Of a stretch of 64,000 bases of DNA, positions 52,260-60,441 are shown piece by piece (positions within the stretch are counted from its first letter, which is position 1; every line of letters starts with the position of its first letter). The notes beneath the pieces were generated by a model. The model made no database searches. It saw nothing but the letters and a program-made list of their open reading frames with translations, and was not told where the DNA came from. Source of the stretch: CAYSCW01 sp964449165. Its GTDB lineage: Bacteria; Acidobacteriota; Aminicenantia; Aminicenantales; Aminicenantaceae. Where the stretch lies: positions 1-64,000 of the forward strand of contig CAYVAT010000002.1 of assembly GCA_964449165.1 (NCBI GenBank), read 5' to 3'. A program made the translations under genes and the position numbers.

Positions 52260-52940
52260 TTAGTCCCTCCTTTTCCTAGGCGGCGGGAACATTCCTCTTT
52301 CAAATCTTTTGCGTCTTTCCTCCTTGTATCTATCGTATAGTTTCTTCTGCTCGTCGGTTAATATCTCTCTAATAGCATGGTCTGCCTTCTCTTCTGACTC
52401 CATCATAGGTCTCCATTTCTCTCTAGCTCTGTCCATTTCTTCTCGTACTTTTCTGAATTGGTCCCTCATTTCTTCAAGGATTTGCCTGATCTGCGATGTC
52501 TGCTCCTCGGTCAACTCCAGCGCTTCTTTCATTGCCCTGAGTTCTCCGTCTAAGTCTTCTGTTATCAAGAAGCGAGGTGGCCCCATGGGGGGAGGGCCGG
52601 GCAGGCCTCTTTCAAGACGCCTTTTCTGTTCAGGGGTTAGAAGGGGTTCCAATTCTGCTCTCAGTGAGTCAAAGGCTGATTCCAATTCCACACTGAAATT
52701 GGAACGGATTTCTTCGATGCGTTTGGCATGTTTATTGAGGATTTTTCTAATCTCCTTTGATTGAGCGGGATCAGCTCCGATCCTTTCCTCGATAAAAGGG
52801 ACAAAAACATCAGGAGTTCTTTTTGACAGGATATTTCTTATACGATTTTGAACGAGAGCTCTGTTCAGCATCGCTCCGGTGATGATTCCAAGAATAAATG
52901 TTGCGATGATAACAAAGGTCATTTTCAGTTTTATGTTCAT
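52260..52940 (-). CDS. CpxP/Spy-like periplasmic protein, second locus
   Basis: A 226-residue protein with an N-terminal membrane segment (about 7-28) and a highly charged helical body. Two LTxxQ-type motifs are visible, LLTPEQKRRL near 99-108 and LELTEEQTSQI near 141-151, with a third, LTDEQKKLYDRY, near the end. It is probably a two-domain Spy/CpxP relative. It lies between the anti-sigma-like gene and the adaptor gene, the same order as in the first locus. Confidence 0.72.
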   Translation of the reverse strand: MNIKLKMTFVIIATFILGIITGAMLNRALVQNRIRNILSKRTPDVFVPFIEERIGADPAQSKEIRKILNKHAKRIEEIRSNFSVELESAFDSLRAELEPLLTPEQKRRLERGLPGPPPMGPPRFLITEDLDGELRAMKEALELTEEQTSQIRQILEEMRDQFRKVREEMDRAREKWRPMMESEEKADHAIREILTDEQKKLYDRYKEERRKRFERGMFPPPRKRRD

Positions 52941-52953
52941 CTTCTTTCTCCGA

Positions 52954-53385
52954 CTAAAATAAGGGAATAGGAAGAATTTCTTCAGAAGTTAATTCGGACA
53001 CATAAAACGCCTCATTCATGGTGAAGCTCTCCCCTATACTCAGATTGTATACAATCAGAACAATGATGACGATGGCTGCGGCGATGGCTAAACGCTGGAA
53101 TACGGCTTTGAGCGGCTCAAACACAGAAACCACAGCCCGCTCCTTTTCTTCAGCCACAATCCGGTTCATCACTCTCTCTGCAAAGAAGGGTTCGAAGGTG
53201 CCATAAGCGCTTTCGGAAACAGCTTTCCGCATTTCTGTAATCTTTTCTTTTTCCCTCCTAAGCTCTTCAGATTTTTCTAGTGCCTCTTTGAGCTGATTCT
53301 GTTCCCTTTCTTTTAATTTTTCCTCAAAGGACCGATAAAGGAGCTTTAAGGCCTTTTTGTCCATATTCATCCCCTTTTTATTCAT
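52954..53385 (-). CDS. Anti-sigma-factor-like membrane protein without zinc finger
   Basis: A protein of 143 residues from the ATG at 53385, which has ggggag before it and overlaps the sigma gene by 8 nt. The N-terminal half is a charged coiled helix (EEKLKEREQNQLKEALEKSE), followed by one transmembrane segment (about 100-118) and a short outer tail. The place directly after an ECF sigma gene suggests an anti-sigma factor, but the His-x3-Cys-x2-Cys zinc motif of the first locus is missing. Confidence 0.65.
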   Translation of the reverse strand: MNKKGMNMDKKALKLLYRSFEEKLKEREQNQLKEALEKSEELRREKEKITEMRKAVSESAYGTFEPFFAERVMNRIVAEEKERAVVSVFEPLKAVFQRLAIAAAIVIIVLIVYNLSIGESFTMNEAFYVSELTSEEILPIPLF

Positions 53386-53938
53386 GTTTCTCCCCATATA
53401 ATGGTGTTAATATTTCTTTAAGCTTCATCTGAGCCCGTGCCAGACGAGAAAGAACCGTCCCCACCGGAAGATTCAGAATATCAGCTGTTTCCTGAGTCGA
53501 ATACTGGTCGATAAGACGAAGCACTACGACCGCTCGAAACTTAGGCTCAAGCTTTTGAATGCCCTGTTGAACAATTTCTTTAATCTCCTTGTTTTTTGTT
53601 GAATTGTTTGTATCAGCAACGTTTTCGATGATTCCATCAGATTTCGAAAAGAAAATTTTTCGTCGTCGTATGCGCCGCCTGAGTTCATTTATGGAAAGAT
53701 TGATGGCGATTCGGGTGAGATAAGTCCCCACACTCGATTCTCCTCTAAATTTATCCAGGGATTGATAGAATCGCATAAAGGTTTCCTGTCCAATATCTTC
53801 TGCCTCACCACATTTGCCTAACATGCTGATCACGGTTGCCGCCACCTGATGTTCATATCTTCCGATGATCTCTTTAAAAGCGTTTTTATCCCCGTTTTTT
53901 ACATTTTTTAGCAGTTCCTGATCGTTCTGTTCTGTCAC
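53378..53938 (-). CDS. ECF-type RNA polymerase sigma factor, second locus
   Basis: A 186-residue sigma-70 family protein. Region 2 has AEDIGQETFMRFYQSLDKFRG and region 4 has YSTQETADILNLPVGTVLSRLAR in the expected places. It heads the minus-strand set sigma / anti-sigma-like / CpxP-like / MacA-like. It is only distantly similar to the sigma factor at 11143. Confidence 0.9.
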   Translation of the reverse strand: MTEQNDQELLKNVKNGDKNAFKEIIGRYEHQVAATVISMLGKCGEAEDIGQETFMRFYQSLDKFRGESSVGTYLTRIAINLSINELRRRIRRRKIFFSKSDGIIENVADTNNSTKNKEIKEIVQQGIQKLEPKFRAVVVLRLIDQYSTQETADILNLPVGTVLSRLARAQMKLKEILTPLYGEKHE

Positions 53939-54150
53939 GCTTTACCACAGCAGATTCTTGTCTTGGAAGATGATCTCTTTTTGTTTCTCTATTATTTTAG
54001 ACAATGAAATTATTCATTTTATTCCATCATCTCATTTTAAATGATGTATATAGCCGACTACAAGAAAAAGTATGTTCCAGTAAGCTTCCTTATTTCCATG
54101 ACAGTTACAACAGCAGTCAGGTAAGCTGGGCAATTCGCCACCCGGAGGGG

Positions 54151-54249
54151 CGCGGGCACTCGGGGTCAGGCTTCATCGGGAATGAAAGGACAAAACAAGA
54201 ATAGAGCTTCTGGCATAACATGAATGACGAAGCCTGACCCCAGAGGACA
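54151..54249 (+). repeat. Palindromic repeat B, copy 2
   Basis: A 99-bp element with 13-bp perfect terminal inverted arms (ggggtcaggcttc near the left, gaagcctgacccc near the right). It differs from the copy at 54469-54567 at one base (g/a in cttcatc-g/a-gg). The ggggtcagg core recalls repeats that accompany REP-associated tyrosine transposases. Confidence 0.85.
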
Positions 54250-54468
54250 TTTTTGGAATAATTTTTAAAAAAAAGCCGGCTGTCGTCAGTGAAAGAGGGG
54301 TGTTAATGGGGGGATATAGGAGGGACAGCTCTCCCCAACCGGCAAAAGAGAGCCATCTTTTCGGCCATTCAGTTTATGTATTATCATGGAAGTCACTCAT
54401 TTTAACTTTGCTCCTTGTTAGACAAGAAAACAGTGCTTTTTATTCCATCTAAAATGAGAATATTTAAA

Positions 54469-54567
54469 CGCGGGCACTCGGGGTCAGGCTTCATCAGGAA
54501 TGAAAGGACAAAACAAGAATAGAGCTTCTGGCATAACATGAATGACGAAGCCTGACCCCAGAGGACA
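54469..54567 (+). repeat. Palindromic repeat B, copy 3
   Basis: A direct repeat of the 99-bp element at 54151-54249 with a single base difference, 219 nt further on. It begins at cgcgggcactcgg and ends at cagaggaca. Confidence 0.85.
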
Positions 54568-54731
54568 CAGCTCTGGTCCTTACATTGGACATTCAAGAAG
54601 ATTTGATAGAAAATGAAGCTTGAGATAGAATTGAAAATCATATCTGTGTGTCGGATATCAAGCGACTTTAGGACAAAGCCGAAAACTTGAATCTGTTGAT
54701 AAATTCAATAACAACAAAGTAAGGAGGAGCA

Positions 54732-56909
54732 ATGAATCACAGAAAATTGGCTTTTTATTTTATCCCGTTGATCCTGTTGTTCTCATCTTTATTTCTCCTG
54801 CATGCTGATGAAGGCATGTATCTTCTGAACAAGATCAACCAAGACACCTTGAAAAAGATGAGGGCCATGGGATTCGAGCTCTCTCTGGAAGATATTTATA
54901 ATCCCCAGGGAACAGGGCTGGCCAGTGCTGTGATCAAAATGGGGGCCACAGCATCTTTTGTCTCTCCGAATGGATTGATTGTCACCAACCACCATGTAGC
55001 CTTTGGCGCAGTCCAGAGAATCAGCACCCCAGAGAAAAATTACATCGAGGAAGGCTTCTTAGCTCGCAGCTTGGAGGAAGAAGTTCCTGCTCCAGGTTAT
55101 CAAGCTTCTATTCTTCTTTCTATAAAAGATGTCACCAAGGAAGTTTTGTCTGCTGTTAAGGATGAGATGACAGATTACGAACGCCACCAAGCCATTGAAA
55201 AGAAGACAAAGGAGATTGTAAAGCAGGCAGAAGCCAAGGATGATGTGGAGTGCGAAGTCCATTCCATGAATTTCGGGATGCAGTATTTCCTTTTTACCTA
55301 TCTTAAGATCAAAGACATTCGAGTCGTTTATGTTCCTGCTCGTTCCATCGGAGAATACGGAGGAGACATCGATAACTGGATGTGGCCGCGCCACACAGGT
55401 GATTTCTCTTTTCTCAGGGCATATGTCCGACCGGACGGAAAGCCGGCCGGATATGCCAAGGATAATGTTCCCTATAAACCCAAGTCGTACCTCAAAATTT
55501 CAGCCCGAGGCATCAAGGAAGGCGATTTTGCCATGATACTGGGCTTTCCGGGCCGAACATACAGGCATTTCACTTCTTATGCCATCGAGTCAGACATAAT
55601 GTTCCGCTATCCCTCTCAAATCAAAACTGCCCAGGATTTAATCCGTATTTTTGAGGAACACTCCAAAAAAGACAGAGGCGCAGCCCTTAAGCTATCTTCC
55701 CTTATCAAGGGTCTGAATAACATGCTCAAGAATAACCAGGGGATGCTCGAGGGATTGGTAAAGACAAATCTTCTCGAGAAAAAAAGAGCAGAAGAGCAGG
55801 CCTTCCTCAAATTTCTGAACAAGAACCCCGAATGGCAGAATAAGTACGGGTCTGTATTGTCCCAGATAAAATCGCTCTATGAGGAGCAGAAAGAAATAAG
55901 GGATAAGAGCGCTTATCTGAGGTGGATGGGCCGCGGCAGTCCGATGATGAGTTTTGCTTTGACCATCAACAAATGGTCAATCGAGAAACAAAAGAAGGAC
56001 ATGGATCGAGAACCACGATACCAAGAGAGGGATCTTCCCCGGACAGAAATGAGACTAAAGGTGGCTCAGAGAAGCCTCGTTCCCAAGGCAGATAGAGAGG
56101 CTTTGAGCTATTTCCTGAAAAACATTCTGACCCTTCCGCCTGCTCAGAAAATCCAGGCTGTGGAAAAAATAGTGAGTAAGGATCCTAGCCTCTCAAAAGA
56201 ACAAGCTGTCAGCAGATTCCTGGATAGGCTATATTCAGAAACACGGCTTGCATCAGCCGAGGAAAGAATTAAAATGCTTCATCTCCCCAGAAAAGAATTG
56301 CTGGCGCTTGATGATCCCTTTATCCAATTTGCCTCTGAGCTGGAAAATGAGAGGGGAGCTCTGGACCGAAAAAACAAGGAACTTTCCGGCGCTTTATCCC
56401 GTCTTATGCCCCTTTATCTAGAAGGAATTGAGGTTTGGAAAAAAACAACCCTTTTTCCTGATGCCAACGGAACCCTTCGCCTGAATTTTGGAGAGGTGAA
56501 AGGCTATTCTCCCCGGGATGCTGTCTGGTATGATTATCTCACCTCTCTTTCGGGCGTAGTGGAAAAAAACACAGGGAAGGAGCCGTTTAATAATCCTGAA
56601 AGGCTCCTTGAAGTCTACCGCCAAGGAGACTTTGGCCCTTATGTAGACAAGAAAATAAATGATGTGCCTGTGAATTTTTTAACTACCAATGACAGCACAG
56701 GAGGAAATTCAGGGAGCCCTGTTCTTAATGGAAAGGGAGAGCTGATCGGCCTCCTTTTTGACGGCACCTATGAAGCCATGTACAGCGATTACTATTTCAA
56801 CCCTGAATTGACCCGGACTATAAGCGTTGATATACGCTACGTCCTGTTTATCGCTGATAAAGTGGATAAAGCCCTGAATGTTCTGGAAGAGCTGACCATC
56901 ATCAGGTAG
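54732..56909 (+). CDS. S46 family dipeptidyl-peptidase (DPP7/DPP11-like)
   Basis: A 725-residue exported serine peptidase. A signal peptide (about 5-24) is followed by the His motif VTNHHVAFGAVQ (His87/88), the Asp region GGDIDNWMWPRHTGDFSF and the Ser motif TGGNSGSPV. The residue after FD in LLFDGTYEAM is Gly, as in DPP7-type enzymes that prefer hydrophobic residues, whereas DPP11 has Arg; this is an inference. The common Cys after NHH is Val here. It releases dipeptides outside the cytoplasm, fitting the nearby dipeptidases. Good ggaggag before the ATG. Confidence 0.92.
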   Translation: MNHRKLAFYFIPLILLFSSLFLLHADEGMYLLNKINQDTLKKMRAMGFELSLEDIYNPQGTGLASAVIKMGATASFVSPNGLIVTNHHVAFGAVQRISTPEKNYIEEGFLARSLEEEVPAPGYQASILLSIKDVTKEVLSAVKDEMTDYERHQAIEKKTKEIVKQAEAKDDVECEVHSMNFGMQYFLFTYLKIKDIRVVYVPARSIGEYGGDIDNWMWPRHTGDFSFLRAYVRPDGKPAGYAKDNVPYKPKSYLKISARGIKEGDFAMILGFPGRTYRHFTSYAIESDIMFRYPSQIKTAQDLIRIFEEHSKKDRGAALKLSSLIKGLNNMLKNNQGMLEGLVKTNLLEKKRAEEQAFLKFLNKNPEWQNKYGSVLSQIKSLYEEQKEIRDKSAYLRWMGRGSPMMSFALTINKWSIEKQKKDMDREPRYQERDLPRTEMRLKVAQRSLVPKADREALSYFLKNILTLPPAQKIQAVEKIVSKDPSLSKEQAVSRFLDRLYSETRLASAEERIKMLHLPRKELLALDDPFIQFASELENERGALDRKNKELSGALSRLMPLYLEGIEVWKKTTLFPDANGTLRLNFGEVKGYSPRDAVWYDYLTSLSGVVEKNTGKEPFNNPERLLEVYRQGDFGPYVDKKINDVPVNFLTTNDSTGGNSGSPVLNGKGELIGLLFDGTYEAMYSDYYFNPELTRTISVDIRYVLFIADKVDKALNVLEELTIIR

Positions 56910-56919
56910 TGTTCTGAAA

Positions 56920-56955
56920 AAAGAAAAGCCCCTGCCTCATCACGGGGCAAGGGCT
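56920..56955 (-). terminator. Intrinsic terminator of the CpxP-like gene
   Basis: On the minus strand the arms AAGCCCTTGCC and GGCAGGGGCTT (one mismatch) around a short loop are followed by TTCTTTTTT. It starts about 40 nt after the stop codon at 56996. On the plus strand there is no T run, so it should act on the minus strand. Confidence 0.6.
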
Positions 56956-56995
56956 TGTTTGATAATCTTACGTACGGTGTGAGCCGTTTCTTCCT

Positions 56996-57517
56996 TTATT
57001 TCTTGATTCGATCTCTCATCGGCGGGCGCTGGGGGAACATCTCCCTTCCGCGGAAAAATTTTCTCTCGTGCAGTCGCTCTTTCATCGCTTCCTTCACGGC
57101 CTCTCGCTGCTCAGGAGTTAATATTTTCTGTATTTCCTCTCTGAGTTTTAATCCCTCTATAAACATATCATCCTCGTAACCGGATATCCTGGAGAGAACG
57201 GCTTTTATCTTTACATAATCAAGATTCTCTTTCTCCTGCATGAGCTTTCTCAAATTCAGCCTCTCCAGACTGATCTGATTCCTCATCTGAATCATCTTCT
57301 CCTCGAATGAAAAATCCAGGCTCTTGATCTTTTCGATCTGACTGTCTGTGACTTTAAGCTCGTCCTTTTTTGCCTGTAAAATCCACAGAATTCTTACCGG
57401 TGGCCGCATCGCAAATTCTTCACCTCTTCTCATCCGGCGGTCTGGCTGGGCCAAGCTGCTTGAAGCAAACGCAGTCACAGTCAAGATAACCAAGAAAAGT
57501 TTCACGCCTTTTTTCAT
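56996..57517 (-). CDS. CpxP/Spy-like periplasmic protein, third copy
   Basis: A 173-residue protein from the ATG at 57517, with aaggag 6 nt before it. A signal peptide (cleavage near SSLAQ) is followed by a helical, charged body with SQIEKIKSLDFSFEEKM and the LTxxQ-type LTPEQREAVKEAM. Like CpxP/Spy it may bind misfolded or metal-loaded partners. Unlike the other two copies it has no sigma factor nearby; an intrinsic terminator follows. Confidence 0.72.
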   Translation of the reverse strand: MKKGVKLFLVILTVTAFASSSLAQPDRRMRRGEEFAMRPPVRILWILQAKKDELKVTDSQIEKIKSLDFSFEEKMIQMRNQISLERLNLRKLMQEKENLDYVKIKAVLSRISGYEDDMFIEGLKLREEIQKILTPEQREAVKEAMKERLHERKFFRGREMFPQRPPMRDRIKK

Positions 57518-57641
57518 CTTTTGCTCCTTTCTCTGTTTCTCGTTTCTCAAATTTTTCATCTTACAAATATTAGACGACATTTCCCGATTATTTATTCCAA
57601 AAAAATTAAATGGCCTCAGATTTCAGCCGAGAGGAAGGTCA

Positions 57642-58412
57642 TTAAAAGTTGAATGTTATTCCAAGTTGAGCAGTGATCAAATCAGTCCTGGATTTATGTA
57701 CATCGTAGAAAAGCTCGTCATCCACCCTGAAGATGGATCCTTTTTTGAGATACTGTCCTTTGCTGCCTCTGATATAGCGTACCCGGAAGTCAATCAATAC
57801 TGCCCATTTTTTTCTCTGATACGTCTGTTCTATTCTTTTCCGTGATCTCTCGTAGACTTTGATCATAAGTCCGAAACCACCCCCATAACTAAGAACCGTA
57901 TCATCGAAGTTATTAGTGCTGATATCATTATCCCCGAAATTCGGATTGTTGATTCTGGTATCGGTGGTGATGTGATTAAACCCGACCAGGCCATCCAAAT
58001 AGGGCCATATCCTGCCTTGTTTTACCTGGAAGCGAAACAACAGATGCCCCAATACAATACTGTTTACGGTTTTTAGATCCACATCAAAATCAGCATTCTT
58101 TGTTTGGATAACTTGGCTGAACTTTTCTGAGCCGTAAATCAAGTATCCGAAGGATACTCCGACACCAAAAGGCTTTGCAGCTGGAAAATATAAAAACTCA
58201 AGCCCAAAGCCGCCTCCTGCATTGCTGATATTATCTCTGAATTCACCCTGGGGGAAAAACCCCTGCCCGTTTATTCCTCCTTGAAAACGAGTCTGAGCAT
58301 CTGCCTGAAGGACCAGCAACCCAAAAAACGCGATGATCATAAAGAATGATGCTGTCAGCATGCTTTTAAAAATTAAAGGTTTCGTGTTCTTCTGGTATAT
58401 TAATTTATCCAC
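57642..58412 (-). CDS. Predicted outer-membrane beta-barrel protein
   Basis: A 256-residue protein from a GTG at 58412, which has gggagggagaa before it; longer starts are less likely. A signal peptide (ending near LQADAQ) precedes strands such as GFGLEFLYFP, GVGVSFGYLIYG, LGHLLFRFQVK and SYGGGFGLMIKV, and the chain ends QLGITFNF with the usual terminal Phe. No family or function was recognised. Confidence 0.7.
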   Translation of the reverse strand: MDKLIYQKNTKPLIFKSMLTASFFMIIAFFGLLVLQADAQTRFQGGINGQGFFPQGEFRDNISNAGGGFGLEFLYFPAAKPFGVGVSFGYLIYGSEKFSQVIQTKNADFDVDLKTVNSIVLGHLLFRFQVKQGRIWPYLDGLVGFNHITTDTRINNPNFGDNDISTNNFDDTVLSYGGGFGLMIKVYERSRKRIEQTYQRKKWAVLIDFRVRYIRGSKGQYLKKGSIFRVDDELFYDVHKSRTDLITAQLGITFNF

Positions 58413-58456
58413 TTCTCCCTCCCTGTTCTGAATTTGTATCTTTATCATTAGATATA

Positions 58457-58639
58457 TCATGCAAGCTTTATGCCATATATAACTGGTCCAGACAAGACTT
58501 CCCAGCCGCTTTTATGTCCTCTAATATGTACAGATGTCTTAATAAAAGCAAACTCCGGTTCCTGAGGCACAACACATAACAAGCCTTCCATATCAAACGC
58601 AACAGGTTCGTCCCCTCTTGTTCTTAGCTTATTTGACAT
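58457..58639 (-). CDS. Short frame of unknown nature, possibly a remnant
   Basis: A 60-residue frame with protein-like composition (EGLLCVVPQEPEFAFIKTS). It has only a weak ribosome binding site and no recognised family. It lies between a barrel gene and the divergent fucosidase. It may be a small gene or a piece of a lost one. Confidence 0.3.
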   Translation of the reverse strand: MSNKLRTRGDEPVAFDMEGLLCVVPQEPEFAFIKTSVHIRGHKSGWEVLSGPVIYGIKLA

Positions 58640-58687
58640 CGTATTTTTTCCCGTGCTATAAGATTTTTCATTGAGAAATAGAGATAA

Positions 58688-60190
58688 ATGATACAGGATG
58701 AAAACATTTTAAAGGGAAAAAGAGAGCGAGCCCTTCTGCTATTCATCATCATCTTGCTGACTCTTCTTGTATCCTGCTGTAAAACACCTCGGGACATTGT
58801 GCCGAATGAAGTCATCCCATCTGAAAGACAAATTGAATACCAGCAGATGGAGTTTATAGGATTTATTCATTTCTCAGTCAACACATTTACCGACAAAGAA
58901 TGGGGATTCGGCGATGAATCACCCGACACTTTTTATCCAGAGGCATTCGATGCCAGTCAATGGGCCAGAACAGCCAGGAGTGTGGGCATAAAAGAGCTGA
59001 TTCTTACCGCCAAACACCATGATGGATTCTGCCTATGGCCCTCGCAATTCACAGAGCATTCGATAAAAAACAGCCCATGGAAAAACGGAAAAGGAGATAT
59101 CGTAAAAGAATTTGCTGATGCCTGTAGCAAGTATGGCTTGAAGGTGGGATTATATCTTTCCCCCTGGGACAGGAATCATGCTGATTATGGGAATCCCGAA
59201 TACATTACTTATTACAGAAATCAACTGCGGGAGTTGTTAACGAATTATGGAGAAATTTCAGAAATCTGGTTTGACGGTGCAAACGGCGGATCGGGATACT
59301 ATGGAGGAGCGAACGAAACGAGGTATATAGATCGCGCAACATATTACCAGTGGAAAGATACATGGTCGTTTGTGAAAAAACTCCAGCCCGATGTCCTGAT
59401 TTTCTCGGACGCTGGCCCGGATATTAGATGGATTGGGAATGAGCAAGGGTATGCGGGCAAAACCAACTGGTCGACCATCAATACTGAGCATATTGTTGTC
59501 GGAAATGCAGATAATGAATATCTAAATGCCGGTGATCCTGATGGGAAACAATGGACTGTTGGATTATGTGATGTCTCCATCCGACCGGGCTGGTTTTATC
59601 ACGAAAAAGAGGACAGTCTGGTAAAAACCTCCCGCCAGCTTATTGATATTTATTATAAATCAGTGGGAAGAAATGCTGTTTTGCTGTTAAACATACCTCC
59701 CGACAAAAAAGGGTTGGTTCATGAGCAGGATGTCAAGGTTCTCGCCGAGTTCAGAAAAATCTTGGACGAGACATTTGCCAATAATCTTGCTAGAGGAAAA
59801 AAGGTTAAGGCAAGTAACTCTCGTCTCCGACACCGAAAATTTTCTCCTGACAATATTGTTGATGATGATAACACTACATATTGGGCAACAGATGATCACA
59901 TTCATGAAGCGGTACTCGAAATTGACCTGGAAGACAATCTATCGTTTGACCGAATAGTGCTCCAAGAGCCTATACGTTTCGGCCAAAGAATATCAGAATT
60001 TGAAATCAAGGGACATATCAATGGCAAATGGATGACAATAGCTCAGGGGACCACAATCGGGTACAAAAGGCTGCTGCGAATTCCTCAGATTCAGGCTGAT
60101 AAAATCAGGATATTAATAAAAAAATCCAACAACATTCCTGCAATCTCTAATTTCGGGATATACAGAGCTTCGGAAAAAGAAGGATTTTGA
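58688..60190 (+). CDS. Lipoprotein alpha-L-fucosidase (GH29) with F5/8C-like domain
   Basis: A 500-residue enzyme. The start has a hydrophobic segment and lipobox LLVSCC. The GH29 TIM-barrel shows GFIHFSVNTF, ILTAKHHDGFCLWPS and GLYLSPWDRN, and the nucleophile Asp is in IWFDGANG. After about residue 365 a discoidin-like (F5/8 type C) module with NIVDDDNTTYWATDD follows. It likely removes fucose from glycans at the cell surface, perhaps with the other glycosidase of the window. Confidence 0.9.
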   Translation: MIQDENILKGKRERALLLFIIILLTLLVSCCKTPRDIVPNEVIPSERQIEYQQMEFIGFIHFSVNTFTDKEWGFGDESPDTFYPEAFDASQWARTARSVGIKELILTAKHHDGFCLWPSQFTEHSIKNSPWKNGKGDIVKEFADACSKYGLKVGLYLSPWDRNHADYGNPEYITYYRNQLRELLTNYGEISEIWFDGANGGSGYYGGANETRYIDRATYYQWKDTWSFVKKLQPDVLIFSDAGPDIRWIGNEQGYAGKTNWSTINTEHIVVGNADNEYLNAGDPDGKQWTVGLCDVSIRPGWFYHEKEDSLVKTSRQLIDIYYKSVGRNAVLLLNIPPDKKGLVHEQDVKVLAEFRKILDETFANNLARGKKVKASNSRLRHRKFSPDNIVDDDNTTYWATDDHIHEAVLEIDLEDNLSFDRIVLQEPIRFGQRISEFEIKGHINGKWMTIAQGTTIGYKRLLRIPQIQADKIRILIKKSNNIPAISNFGIYRASEKEGF

Positions 60191-60287
60191 ATGGATTCAA
60201 ATCAGCAACACCAGTGATATGTCTATTCGGTGTGTCAGGAGTCGGAGGATGGACGAAATTGTAATCTTTTCTAAAAAGCTCAAAGTT

Positions 60288-60316
60288 TTGACCATAACCT
60301 TCCATTGTGCTATAAA
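60288..60316 (+). promoter_or_regulatory. Promoter before the third adaptor gene
   Basis: TTGACC (60288-60293), a 17-nt spacer and TATAAA (60311-60316) form a good sigma-70-type promoter. The predicted start near 60323 would leave a leader of about 120 nt before the ATG at 60442. Confidence 0.45.
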
Positions 60317-60441
60317 TAATATACTAGTTCAGAAAACGAAATATAACATAAATGGGGGATTTGTTATCATATAAGTCTTTTATTCAAGCCTGAGAATGCA
60401 ACTCTTCTCCATGACAAAATGTTTTTGAATATGGAGGGGTT

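Larger units (their letters stand above)
53939..54731. other. Gene-free region with repeats
   Basis: This 793-nt region between two divergent genes holds two direct copies of repeat B (54151-54249 and 54469-54567). Between them, 54250-54468 contains G-rich and palindromic stretches and a tattatcatggaagt that slightly resembles the tail of hairpin repeat A. No protein-like reading frame was seen in it. Confidence 0.7.

Noticed and set aside
54004..54204. Short frame before repeat B
   Set aside because: It runs into the repeat and has no family or ribosome binding site.
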